The position numbers and the translations under genes are program-made. DNA of 64,000 bases, from positions 85,418,736 to 85,482,735 of the forward strand of contig NC_051066.1 of NCBI RefSeq assembly GCF_004664715.2, in the 5' to 3' direction. The stretch is from Peromyscus leucopus (taxonomy: Eukaryota; Chordata; Mammalia; Rodentia; Cricetidae). Below, piece by piece: positions 52,248 through 64,000 of the stretch (its first letter is position 1; each line of letters starts with the position of its first letter). The notes under the pieces were generated by a model that saw nothing but the letters and a program-made list of their open reading frames with translations, made no database searches and was not told where the DNA came from.

Positions 52248-53029
52248 CAACCTTTATTAAATTCAAAAGCAAAATCATATGCATGCACAACTCTAAAGTC
52301 CTCAGCAAATAATGCATACTGTGTATTAGGTAACAAGCAAGAAATATCTCAAGGGCCCTTGTAAATTAGCCTGGTGTCTAGAGGGCCCTGAGAACTGCAT
52401 TAAATAATGATGATGAGAAGTACAGAAGTTGGAAGGAATCTTTTAAATACAATTCAGAAAGTCCTTTGTCAATGATTCTTCTTCTACTCAAAGCGCCCTT
52501 TCTGCTCACCTGATTACTATATGAGCTTATCAGAGGAACATGGGAAATTTAAATATCAACACTTGCAGTTTGTCTATTCATTGAAGCTATCTGGGTTTCT
52601 TTTGCTTATAGCAAATCTCATTGGTTAATGTAAGCATTCTGCTTTGGTGCTGAATATGCTGGTACCATCTGCAAAATTGGAAGATGCTGTCAGGTGGCTA
52701 AGGCTATGAAGCCATCACTCTGAATATCTTCTTGTTATAAGACAAAGACACACTTACCTTACAAGAACTAATAAGAAAATATCTGTCTAAAATAACTTAA
52801 ACATTTTGAGTTCTCAATTGTACCTACAACTTTTGGAAATATCATCCAATAAAGTGACATCACAGAGAAAATAACCACAACTACAAATGCCCAGTTCTCT
52901 GCTCAAGAATCCTAATTATATACAATAGTGGGTATTTAACTCCCCTTTTGATATTTTAAATAACATTTACTTCATCGAATACAGAAAATTACTTCAAGAG
53001 ACACATATGGAGACAACAGTGTTCTGAAT

Positions 53030-54038
53030 AGGATGCTAGTATTTCAGAAAGTAATAGCAATAACTGACAAGTAGAATTGCATCAAAGTCAAAGGTTCCTG
53101 AACATAACGGAAATAATCACCAAAAAGAAGAGACAAGCTATGTAACTGGAGACAAATTTTTCCAGCCATTCATCTGAGAGATTTTATATGCATAATATAT
53201 CAAGAACTCAAAATGTTAAGTACAAATGGGCAAATAATCCAATCAACAATCAGACAAAGGAACCAAACGACACTCCTCACAAGAAGTACAACAAATACAT
53301 GGAATATTTCAGTATTCTCAGCCACCAGGAAAATGCAAACTGAAACTACATTGAGATTCTCTTTTATTCTAGTTAGAATGGTTATCACCAAGAAACAAAC
53401 CAACCAACAAACAAAAAACAAATTGTTAGGATGCATAGGTAAAACAGGCTGCATATACCATTGGTGGGGATTAGTCCAGCCACTGTGGAATCAGTGTGGA
53501 TGCTCCCCAGAAACTAACATTAGAACTACCACATTATCCAGCTATATCATTTCTGGATTTATATATCAAAGGATCAAATGCAACATACAACAAATATCTG
53601 TACACTTATGATTCATGGCCATATTCATAATTTCCAAGTCATGGCATCAGTCTAGTTGCCTATCAATGGATAAAGAAATTGTAATGAATAGAATGTAATG
53701 AATACAGCTGTTCCTCAGATCAAAACCGTATTATTTGCAGGAAAATGGGTGGAACTGGAGGTCATTATGTCAAACAAAATAAGCCAGACTCATGTGAAAT
53801 TTGAAAATTTTATATAGGACATTTTATATTTTTCTCTAACACGTAGAATCTAGATTTTTAAAAGGATCTAACATGAAATTAGAATGAAATGGCCGGACGG
53901 TGGTGGCGCACTCCTTTAATCCCAGCACTCGGGAGGCAGAGGCAGGCGGATCTCTGTGAGTTCGAGGCCAGCCTGGGCTACCAAGTGAGTTCCAGGAAAG
54001 GTGCAAAGCTACACAGAGAAACCCTGTCTCGAAAAACC

Positions 54039-54069
<31 letters not shown>

Positions 54070-54215
54070 ATGAACTGTATCTGGGAATAGTAAGGTGACC
54101 AGGGAGTAACAGGAAACAACAGAAGGTAAGTGAGGTAAATGTTATTAACATATGTTACAAACGTATTAAAGTGTTGCAATGAAACCTACTGTTTTGCATA
54201 ATTAATAAGAAAAGG
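53030..54215 (+). mobile_element. Old L1 fragment (ORF2 3' end and 3' UTR) split by a B1
   Basis: gacaagctatgtaactggag, gccattcatctgagag, atatatcaagaactc, gccaccaggaaaatgcaaac, gttagaatggttatcaccaa, gaaaatgggtggaactggag and aagtgttgcaatgaaacctactg follow the order of an L1 ORF2 end and 3' UTR. The 132-codon open frame at 53213 is a relic without function. A young B1 sits at 53892-54067. Confidence 0.75.
53892..54067 (+). mobile_element. Young B1 SINE inserted in the L1 fragment
   Basis: Near-consensus cricetid B1 with a long A-tail. The target duplication agaatgaa is found at 53881-53888 and 54067-54074. Confidence 0.97.
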
Positions 54216-54229
54216 AAAACTACAAAATT

Positions 54230-54310
54230 TTACACACACACACACACACTCAGAGAGAGAGAGAGAGACAGAGAGACAGAGACAGAGAGAGAGACAGAGA
54301 GACAGAGAGA
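54230..54310 (+). repeat. (AC)n then (GA)n simple repeats
   Basis: About ten AC units followed by GAGA/GACAGA units. Confidence 0.96.
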
Positions 54311-54677
54311 ACTGGAGTTCACCCTGGAGCTGTGGCTATTCTAGCTATGTGCTCACCATTGAGCTAGACTCACAGACAAAGATACAAATAAAACTTAATT
54401 ACACCATGTGTCAGTTTTTCTTAGGAAAATGTCTGAGGTCAGGTGTTTTCTAAATTGGTTATTTTCTGGCATATACCCATAAATTATCTGTATCAAATTT
54501 ACTTCTAAGTGGATAAATTCAAAAATCAAAGATCAGTCGGCAAGTATTCTACAGAATTTCAATAAATCTCAAGTGGCACCTCCATCACATTCCACACGAA
54601 TCAAGAAACACTTAACAGAAAAATGTTAGTTTATGTGAAGTATTATTAGGAGGCCAATGTATTTGGTTAAGGAAGCT

Positions 54678-54775
54678 TGAGACAGTTTCACTCTGCAGCT
54701 CCAGCTAAGTCCTCACAGTGACTCCCTGCCTCTGCCTTAAGTGCTGGCATACAGGCATGTGCCATCATGCCCAAA
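54678..54775 (-). mobile_element. Old B1 fragment
   Basis: gcctctgccttaagtgctgg, catacaggcatgtgccatca is a worn reverse complement of the B1 head. Confidence 0.7.
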
Positions 54776-55437
54776 TGAAGCTGCTATGTCTCACATATTG
54801 CTTATAATTTAGAAACTTCTCAGAACAAGAACAGAGCCTGATTTTGTCTAGAGAATCTTCCCCTTCTGTTATCTTGGTTTGGGGAAGTACACTTTTATCA
54901 GGTGTCTAATTTTATTCTCCATTTCCATTGCCATTCAATACCTAATAAATATAACTAACATCCTCCGTTCTGGATAGGCTCAGGTCCTTTCAAAAATAGC
55001 ACTTATTTCCCAACTCAGAGAGAATATAGCTAATTAATACGTAACATTTTAGGTAGTTTTGCTTTAAGTTACAGGTATATAACATAAAATGTTTATGAAC
55101 CTTCTCTTTATTTTCTTACCTAAAATCCTACCTGAAGATAAATGATGTAAGTGGAAGAAAATCAAAATGAGAAGAGACTAAATGCCTCAGAGTATCTTAC
55201 ACACATCCCTTCTCCAGTATGCTTTCCTGCTTCTCTTTATTTCCTGCACAAATTCACAGCATCTATTTTCTTCTGTCTCTTCTTTCCCTATCCCTGATTT
55301 CATTCCCTTCCTCACACGGTCAGACGATCTGTGGGAAGGCCAGATGCCATGCACTATCACTTCATTCTTGGACAATATTAACCTCTGGAATCATTGACGA
55401 CTTTTTAATTATAGGAATGTGAATACTTTTCTGTTTC

Positions 55438-55735
55438 TATTTTATTTTATTCACTTCACATGTGTTAATGTGAGTATATGCGTGCATAGATGGGGGAGGT
55501 ACATGTGGAGGGTGCACAAGGGCGGGTGCTCTAGGCATGCCTGAATACACAGGCTTACAGGGGCCAGATGAGGATGCTAAGTATTGCATTCTATCACTCT
55601 CCACCTTATTTAATACAAGTTATTTAGTGATCCTGCAGGAAGGATGGTAAATATGCCCTGCTCTTTATGTGGGTGCTGAGATTTTAACTCAGACCCTCAT
55701 ACTCTAACTCACTGAGACATTTCTCCAGCTCCATA
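55438..55735 (-). mobile_element. B3/B4-like SINE
   Basis: Reverse complement begins ggagctggagaaatgtctca (tRNA-derived head). The interior contains an unrelated stretch, so it may hold a nested insertion. It ends in an AT-rich tail. Confidence 0.65.
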
Positions 55736-56499
55736 ACTAAGTACAAAAGGTAATGTAGCATGAATCTTAAAGAGTGTTTCTTATTTAATAAGACGGTTAC
55801 ATCTATAAGGTAATGCCAGGATTTAAGACATCATAGCTTAGGCGGTCCATGTTCTTAAGGATAACAAGTTTCACAGGAAGATTTACACTCATGAATGTGA
55901 TAAAAATCATATCTAGTACAGAACTACGTGAATTAGCAAACAGAAACTTCTCAATTAATCTTTGAGGTACTTTAGTTTTTAACCCCTTTCTTACTACAAT
56001 ACTACCAGGTACATTAAAGACCACGGACTAACACTTCCTGTTTTATAAACAACTGATCCTCTACATTAATATGAGCTCTTCAGAATCAACCTGATGCATT
56101 GGCTAAACTGAAGGGTCCATTTTGTCATGTATGTAAGCAGCACAGGGTCATCTGACTGGAAATAGCTCAGAGTTGAGAGGACTTTGTGACTTTGAGGAAT
56201 GCTACAAGTTTGTGACTGTGGGTATGAAGCAGTATGTGCTCCCAAGCACAACTTCCTCCACCACCCCATATTTTCTTCATTCCTACAGTCTTGCCCCTGC
56301 TCACTTCTCTTCTTGCTCTGGTCAGGCACACATACGTTCTCAACTCAGTACATATACGCTTCAACTCAGTACCTTGTCATATGCTATTCCTCCAGATTCA
56401 AACACTTTCCTATGTTCTAGCAATGTCATGCTGAACTTTTTATTATTTCCAGCTATGTTCTGGTTCTTCCCATGATGTGTAATGAACATAATGGGCAGA

Positions 56500-56650
56500 T
56501 TTGGGGCCATAGTTCAGTGGTGATTTATATGACTAACGTGTGAAAGACCCTGGTGATTCAGTCCTTAGCATCAAAGAAAGAAGGGAGATAGAGGACAACA
56601 GAGAAAAGAAGAGTAGAGGGAGGAAAGAAGAGGGGAGGAAAGGAGTTTGA
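56500..56650 (+). mobile_element. ID/B4-like SINE head with GA-rich tail
   Basis: ggggccatagttcagtggtg and ctggtgattcagtccttagc are worn A and B boxes of a tRNA-derived SINE, followed by about 75 bases of GA-rich sequence. Confidence 0.6.
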
Positions 56651-58422
56651 AAAAAAATCTCAGAAGTAACTGCAATTATGAGACAACAGTAGCCTACTTT
56701 GTCTCCAAGACCACAGAATCAACTGCATGCATATGGATGTACAGTGTATGTGATAAATAACATGCAACAAAGATTACATGCAGTGTTTATGAAGTCTGCT
56801 CTTATTGTACAGAATGCCACAGACTTCTGTTAGAACTCTTTCTCTTCCAAGAGAAGGAAATCAAATTTAAACTAGACAACTGTAGTTTCTTCCTAGTTTC
56901 AAAGACTTTTGTGTTCATGGAGCAAAATGTCTTCAAGTATTTACCACACCAAAACCTAGAAAGAGTTTCTGTGAACAGTTGGTCTGGAAACTCAGATGCA
57001 GTTGTCAAAACTTTCTTATTTGTCAATATGTCTGTGTGAAAGTAGGAGGATGTGAGTGCAGGTACCCACAGAGGCCAGAAGAGTTTCTCTGAGCCCCAGG
57101 AAATGGAGTTACCAGAGACTGTAAACCACTTGATTCTTGGAAAGCAACTGTGGTTTTTTGCAAGAACAGGGTGTAATTTTAATGACTGGGCCTAAGGGAT
57201 GGAGAATTCTAATTGGCTGGTACAGAGTATAGTAAGAGAGCAGTTAAGGAACAGTGCTGGAGTAAAACAAGAGGAAGCATCAATATTTGTGTCATCATTC
57301 AGCCACATATTTTTTTTTTTTTCAGATTCCATGTGAAGGGGCCAGGGAATTCCTTGAAAAAGTCTCATTGCTCTTAGTATGATATTTCCCAGAAGTAGGG
57401 GACACCACGATTTTGCATACTTATATTTTCTCTATTGTGCCATCAGATCACTTGAGGGACATGATAACCATGTCCCACTGCACTTTTCAGTAGCTGAAAC
57501 AGTTTTATGGGTACATACACCCATACATACACACACATTTACATAACTGGATATATATCTGTCATTTATTTATTTCCCACCAAATGATGATGTAGATTTA
57601 TTTTACTAAATTATTCTTTGCTCTGTTCCACAGTGATGCCTTCGATACACGTGTTTTTACATTCTTCTTAATTTCTCTAATCATTTAATTAATACACATT
57701 TCTAGCAGAACATTACATTTAAACCATGTCTATTTTTAAAAATGAGCTTTTTAACCACACCCTTGAAGCCCACACTAGTGGCTCTCTGTGACCTCAAGCT
57801 ACAGTGTTCCACAGGTCCCTTCTTTTAGTAATGCACTCCTTTAACAAATTCATCCTGCATTCCTGTTGTGAGTCAGCTCTGCCTGTGCAAGGGGTTTGGA
57901 TAACTGCAATGAAAAATGCTCCATGGTGCTGCTCCTTTAAGAGAATAATTTAGTCAAGGAGGAAGAAAGGAGAACATGTTATAATTTGGTGAGATGTGTT
58001 CCACTGTGAGGGGGAGAAAGAGAGTTCACATGCTATGACAGCAAAGATGAAATGACTGTCTTAGAAAACTTTGTTCAGAAGTGACAAGTGACTTGAGTCC
58101 TAGAGAAGTGATGAGAACAGCAGGGAGAGCAGAGCATGTGTGAGCATTCCTAGACTGAGATGACTCCATGTGTAAACTACCAGGAACAAGTCAGGATAGG
58201 ACTACTCAAGGCCTGTTCACAGGGTGGTTGTGATAGGAGCAATTTACATCTGAAAGGACTTGGAAAGAATAGAAAGCATAATTCTTCACTCTAGCATTTA
58301 AGAGCTATTCCTTAAAGCACCTTTTTGTTTGTTTTTGTCTCCAATAAACTAAAAGCCTTTTGAGGCTATCAACTCCATTATACACAGTTTATATCCATTA
58401 TACCTCATTTATCCCTGCCATG

Positions 58423-58424
<2 letters not shown>

Positions 58425-58469
<45 letters not shown>
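58425..58469 (+). repeat. (AC)n microsatellite
   Basis: About 22 AC units. Confidence 0.99.
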
Positions 58470-58470
<1 letters not shown>

Positions 58471-61400
58471 AACTAACCATTTAACTTGAGATTTTTCACC
58501 TCAAATTCTATGAAATATTTAGGTTTATAGATTTCTAAGTGCAAACTTATATATGGTTTTCTTACTGCTATCAACAAGAAGAAGGAAGGTCCCATATCCC
58601 AATTACTATTGCTGATCTCTATCACACAAATGATCTTAATTTTGTTTTCTAACCTCTTTTAAACTCCTTATTTCTGTATCATAAAGTAATCAGCATAATG
58701 CTATTTTTAATAATGTCACCTCTGTTTTTATATGTATGAGCAGTGTCTACCATTTAATGTTACAAAATTCTATGTTTACCCCATACATCTGTTCTTGGTC
58801 AAAGCACTCCCATCTTCCACTTGGATTATTGCAAGGTCATCCCACCTCCACTTGCAGGGGCAGAGCCACCTTATGAACATAAACCTCTTCAAAATTGTTA
58901 GACTCAGATGAACATCTCAGTCCCACCACAGACCACTCAAGTGCCGTGCCTGAGTAACTCTTCTGCTCTCATCTTGGGGGGGGGGTGCGTCAATGCTCAT
59001 TGTCTGTGTTCTCCTTGCATAGAACAATGTAGAGGACATTCAAGGCCTCATCGAGGCTCTTCTACTGCTTTGATGCCAGTCACTCCATTTCTCCCCCGTA
59101 TTGACCTCTCACCTTCCACTCCTCATGCACAACATCCACCTTTTGATAAGCTGCTTCTGCAGGGTGGTGGCCTTTCTGCATCCCTGCATTGACTTAACAA
59201 CCTGTAAACATGCTCATGCAGTGGCTTGCCTGTTTCTTAATCTTTCATTGTGCTTAGAGCATTGCAAGTGAAAGGACTTTGCATATTCTTTTTTGTCAAT
59301 GGATTGCCAGGTGCAATCCGGCAGATAGTGGGCTGGAGCTGCTAAAAGCAGATGCAGGATAACAGCTCTCAAATATGGTACCCAAAGCAACAGCTTCAGC
59401 ATCACGTGGACACCTGTTAAAGCTGCATATTTTGGGGCCTCAGTGGAACCTAATGCTATAAGAAGCTGTCATTTTTTAAAAAAACAATTCCTACAGGTAA
59501 TTTTGATATTCACAAGTTCACCAACCTCTGTTACAAGGTATCTATTTAGAAAAAGAAGCATGAATATTTTAAAGCTTGCTGTAGCCCAAATTTCTTAGAA
59601 TGTGAGAAGTGAGTCTGAAATATCATCAAATGTAATCTCACTTCTTCTTCTTCCTTTTTTTTGAGGAAGAAATGCCAAAGGAAAAAAATTATATTTGAAT
59701 CTGAAATTAGTGATATTTCTGTTTTTAGGAAAGTGAAACATTTCTTATGCATATCAGCTTTAATTATGCAACTTACATTTTTCTCTGAAAAATATCCTCA
59801 AATATAAAGCTATTTTTCTACTTTTAGCTGATGTTAAATTAGTTAAGATGAGGAATGAGAATTAAAAAAACCTGCATTTTTTATTTTTTCAGGGTGATTC
59901 AAACAATGAATTGAGTTATTAGACCTGTTGTCTCCTAGATATATTCTTCCTATAATAATTTTATTTACCTTGTTTAAAGAGAAATCAGTGTATTTTCACA
60001 CTTACAATTTTCTATAAGATATGTGTATTTCACTGAGCATTGCTAAAGGATAGGACTACAGAGAAGAGAGCAAGGTAATTATTGATAATAAGGAGTGGAC
60101 CCCAAATTCCTAAGTTATATGATTTGTATTCTCTAATCACATGTAATAAAACACAAAAGAACAATATTACTAAACAAGTATAAATAGTTCCCAGATAGAG
60201 AGAAAATAAAAGTGTGAACAAGAGAAAAGCAAAATATATTTTGAATTTGCACAATATAACAGACATTAGACTAAGTACTATATTAAAAGTACTTAATTCT
60301 TTTCTCCTTTTATTGTTATTTATTCAATATAAAAGAGTTTCTACTTTATCTGATGAAGAACCAAAGCCAAATGTTTTCAGCATAACATGATGGGGCACAG
60401 ACTATGTTTTTCTGTTGTGTTCTTAATGTAGTGAATCCATTTATGATGTGAATTCTAAATATTCCCTTTGCAGAATTAGTTTACAACAAATACATTTGCA
60501 TATCCTTTTCCTGGCCACTGATTGTTATGGTAAATACCACACAAGGAATCTTTTAAACACTTGTTTTCACTGAAAAATGACCACTTCCTTCCTTATCAGT
60601 GACTACTTATTTTAAGTAATCTGACTCTGAGTGCAGATAGAGAGACTCTGAGTGCAGATAGAGACTTTGACTTTCTGATTTCCAGATGGGGTTATTTCAT
60701 ATTTTTAAAGGAAGAAATGAAAACTAACACTGGGAAAGGGTAAGTACTTTAAAAATATTTTAAAAGCATGGAAACTAAAGACAGCAGATGGAAAACATGC
60801 CACTTACTAGCTAGCCTGCTTGAGAAATTCATAGTCAGGTCATATGTTTAGTTCAAGGTTTAATGCTCAGTTTTCTTTCCTTAAGCATTTCTTCTCAGAC
60901 TTTGTACTTTGATATTAATCAATAAGTCATGTATGAAACTATGCCTCAAGAATGACCAGAAAATACTTATCTTTAAAAATATTATGCTTTACATAATTCC
61001 AAATCTATGCCTACATCAGGTAGAATTTATCAACAGCTTTTCCATTAAAAACAATAATCATACATTTAAGCACAACCACAACTTCACAGAGAGATGATAC
61101 TTGTTTGGCATGCAAGATAAAGACTGGTGGTCGTCAAATACACATTTAGATCACACTATTCCATCTTAACAGATACATTTCAAGCATCATAAAAATTTAA
61201 AACTTCTCCATTCTCAATTTGAAAATCGATATCTGCTATTCTTAATTGGCTTCCCCATGCACGCTTAAGCAAACAGAAAAGCAGCACAAAATTCCTAGAT
61301 CGAGTCACTTTTAAACATACCACAGTCAGAATTCTGGGTTCAGCTGCATCTGGAACCCTTCACTGCTGACAACCGTCTCAAATGACAGTCTTCTTCTTTA

Positions 61401-61966
61401 AAGCACTCTTCAGCATGACAGCTGAAAGTTCTGCCTTCCACCGCCTGCTTGATCCATTAGCTGGAGTCTTACATCGTGAATGCTGCACAAAGCATTTGAC
61501 TGGAGGGTTTTCAGGCAACTCTTTAAATGCCTGGATATGCATAATGACTTTAGAAGAAGAGACAATGCATCCCTTTATAAGAACTTCTGCATTGCTTTCT
61601 ATTAATTTATTTTAGGGGGTGGCTGAAGTGCAGTACGGGGTTGCCTCGTGTGTCATTGGTTAATAGTGTCGATGTATGATTCATCTAAGTGACATTTAAT
61701 CCTATAATGCCAGTGACATTTTGATGATTTTACTGTCAATTTTAAATAATCCATTACATATGGTATTTGAATGAGCTGAATAGATTGACACAAAATGTGG
61801 GAGATATTTTTAGTTTAAATAATAGAGGTCTAGCAGGGTGACCTTCTTTATTGGTGAGCCTAGTTATATTTTTTGGTAGCTTAATGGAATTTAAAAGTAC
61901 TTCCTTTTGTTTTTAAGCACTTGTAGGAAAATTCCTTGTCCTTTTATTCAATTGAGAAAAGTACAT

Positions 61967-62127
61967 GCTGGGCAGTGGTGGTGCACACTTCTGATCCCAG
62001 CACTCAGGAGGCAGAGACAGGAGCATCTCTGTGAGTTCAAGGCCACCCTGGTCTACATAGTTAGTTTTAGGTTATCTAGGACTACACAGAGAAACCCTAT
62101 CAAAAAAAAAAAAAAAAAAAAAAAAAA
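61967..62127 (+). mobile_element. B1 SINE
   Basis: gctgggcagtggtggtgcac head, atctctgtgagttcaaggcc body and an A-run to 62127. It is moderately diverged and lacks the cricetid ggaaagg segment. Confidence 0.92.
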
Positions 62128-62839
62128 CACAAAATACAATAGAAACTTTATGGTTTCTGAAAAATCCAGCACCGTGAAATGTCCCATTACATTGTATTGG
62201 CTCCAGGTTGATGTACTATATAGTACAAGTGTAAAAGAATTAACTGTTACCTAAACACAAACAAAATTCACCAATTTTGTCCCATTGATTAGAATTTATT
62301 TGATGAGATTTAATGGAAGGTTGCGTTTATTTTTGTCAAAAATTGTCTTTGGGCCAGCTTAGAGTTAGAACTGATAAGACATAGAATCCAAGAAACAACA
62401 GTTATTGGATATGGCCTTAAATTGATCATCATGTTTACAAATTAATCTTCTTGCAGGTTGGTGAAATAGCAAATTTGATTTTATTTGAGTTTGTCTAGTA
62501 ACAAATAGTAACTGAAATCAATGTCAGTGAAATTTCTACAGACAAATTATTGTAGCTGTCATTTCATAGTTAAAGTTCCCTTTAAATCAGGCTTAGGCAG
62601 AAGATCCACCATATGAACTCTGCTGCACTTGTGGAAAAAACAAACAAACAACAAATGAGTGATGTGTCCCTGGGAAGAAACTGATGCCTGATACTGTACA
62701 TCTTAGTCAGAAACCTATGGCTGTGAAGTCATGAGCTTTAGTGGAAAATCTACTATTGCTGTTTTGCTAAATAGGCAAATAGTCAAATTGTTTTCATCTC
62801 TATACACACGAACTAGTGTGGGTCTCAGCTCTCAGCAAA

Positions 62840-62844
62840 TTATA

Positions 62845-62891
<47 letters not shown>
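62840..62891. repeat. (TA)n microsatellite
   Basis: About 25 TA steps with one frame slip (tattatat). Confidence 0.98.
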
Positions 62892-62894
<3 letters not shown>

Positions 62895-63007
62895 AAATTT
62901 GCAGTGGATGGAGATTAACACAGACTCAGGAGTGGTCAAAGTGACTGTTGGTTGCCCATTACTGGGGAAGTGATGGAAGAGGGAGTGGAAAGACTTTCAG
63001 ATCCTGA

Positions 63008-63463
63008 TGTGGTGATATTTTATTTGTATGTTAATGAATAAAGTTAGCCTGGAGATCAGAGGAAATAGCAAGCCTTTTTAAGTAAACACGAAAGTCAGGC
63101 AGTGGTAGCACATGCCCTTAATCCAATCACTTGGCAGGCAGGGTCTCTGTGTGTTCAAGGCCACACTGGGGAACAGAGCCAAGTGTGGTGACACATGCCT
63201 TTAATCCTAATACCAACCATAGAGACCTGGAGGTCTGTACAGATAGGCAGTGACAAGGAAGTGAGGTAGCCGGGCTGAGAGCCAAGGAGAGGGCAGAACA
63301 GTAAGGCAATAAAAGCCTGGGTAGACAGGAAGTTGTGGCATTTGGATGCTGCACAGGTAAGGTGTCTGGTGGCTATTCCTATTTCCCTGATCTCTAAGGT
63401 GTTCATCCCTATATTTGGCTCTGTGTTTTTTATTTAATTCGACCGCTTAGAAATTCATCTACA
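63008..63463 (+). mobile_element. LTR-like composite repeat, copy 5
   Basis: tgtggtgatattttatttgt, aataaagttagcctggagat, two B1-type segments (catgcccttaatcc and catgcctttaatcc), gacctggaggtctgtacaga, then tatttaattcgaccgcttag and a right end TCTACA. This copy has both the TG start and the ACA end. Confidence 0.78.
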
Positions 63464-63477
63464 GTCAGATGATTGGG

Positions 63478-63840
63478 AAAATCAGTATGGACATTTTTTG
63501 GGCATTTGACTTGGCTATTAGTCATGAACATACAGCAGCTATGGATCCCAGTATAAGACCTGCACAGTTCTGGACCCCTCAAACATTCTGTTACGGATCG
63601 AGAAGCTCAGTCTCAATAGGCCCACCCCTCTCTGAGGAGCTGTTGTGGGTCCTGGCCTGCAGGAGAGGAATGTTATTTCTTTGCTCTGGGGTAGCCACTG
63701 CTGTGTCACCTATGGTATAGTCAATAATCTCCTCCTCCTCCTCATGCTTTATACAAACACCTGAAATAAAAAACTGTGGGGAAAAAAAGAGAAAGAAAAG
63801 GAAGTAGTTGGGAAATAGACGGTAGTCAGTGGAAGTCTGC
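63478..63840 (+). mobile_element. Probable L1 3' UTR-type fragment
   Basis: gcagctatggatcccagtat, ggcccacccctctctgagga, gctgttgtgggtcctggcct and ctttgctctggggtagccac resemble a rodent L1 3' UTR segment. The open frames on both strands at 63469-63935 fall in it and are judged non-coding. Confidence 0.5.
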
Positions 63841-64000
63841 GTACCAGGGGAAGGTACAAAAACATTCCTCCCAAACTTACTGGATGAAGAGTTTGATATT
63901 CCTGTCACCTTTCCAGTGTTGTAGACTGGAAACAAGCCTTACAGAAGCAGATTTTTTTTAAAACACCTAGATCCATTACTCCAATTATTTATTAGCTGAG

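Larger units (their letters stand above)
35201..64000 (-). other. Ano3: Ano3 5' intron(s), at least 28.8 kb, no exon found
   Basis: The exon expected upstream of NDMNYIASS was sought on the minus strand and not found, so the window probably ends inside a very long intron. Apart from the listed repeats, these stretches hold nothing I recognise: 37741-38458, 38846-39602, 39946-41005, 41702-42640, 43046-43504, 46202-49750, 50761-51900, 52248-53029, 55736-56495, 56651-58424 and 58470-61965. Confidence 0.75.

Noticed and set aside
53213..53611. 132-codon plus-strand open frame
   Set aside because: It is a relic from the 3' part of an old L1 with broken reading frames on either side.
35201..64000. 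Search for Muc15, which is nested antisense in an ANO3 intron in human
   Set aside because: No plus-strand frame with a mucin-like Ser/Thr-rich ectodomain and a transmembrane segment is present anywhere in the window; it probably lies in another Ano3 intron outside it.

Overview
The window is mammalian nuclear DNA from a muroid rodent, most likely a cricetid (vole, deer mouse or hamster group). It is AT-rich and full of rodent SINEs (B1, B2, B3/B4 and ID), L1 3' ends, LTR-like elements and simple repeats. The best-preserved B1 copies carry the segment ggaaaggcgcaaagctac, which I associate with cricetid rather than mouse or rat B1; the exact species cannot be named.

The only protein-coding gene I can support is anoctamin-3 (Ano3, TMEM16C), on the minus strand. 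Eight internal exons were found, in transcript order: 35042-35200, 24388-24488, 20774-20818, 15327-15458, 11757-11863, 9577-9632, 6277-6398 and 1520-1654. They join with consistent splice phases and no stop into 857 coding bases, about 285 residues. These residues run from the cytoplasmic N-terminal dimerisation domain into the first transmembrane helix. The translation start, the most N-terminal exons, and the bulk of the transmembrane/scramblase domain lie outside the window. The 5' exons should lie beyond base 64000 and the 3' exons before base 1.

Layout: 1-1519 is the start of the intron downstream of the last exon. From 1520 to 35200 there are eight exons separated by introns of 2.1 to 10.6 kb. 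From 35201 to 64000 there is at least 28.8 kb of intron in which I found no further Ano3 exon. The introns hold L1 fragments, about ten B1 copies, B2/B3/ID copies, five copies of an LTR-like composite repeat with B1-type segments inside it, paired and single LTR-like elements, several rodent medium-reiterated repeats and many microsatellites. None of the listed long open frames outside the exons is convincingly coding; the largest (184 aa) lies in a GC-rich L1 3' untranslated region.

I found no bacterial, phage or CRISPR-type system and no clearly new gene system. The points most worth a second look are a symmetric 45-base Ano3 exon that could be skipped in frame, a weak acceptor with an L1 insertion just upstream, the five-copy composite repeat, an ID-B1 double SINE that seems to share one target duplication, and a few non-repeat segments of unknown role.
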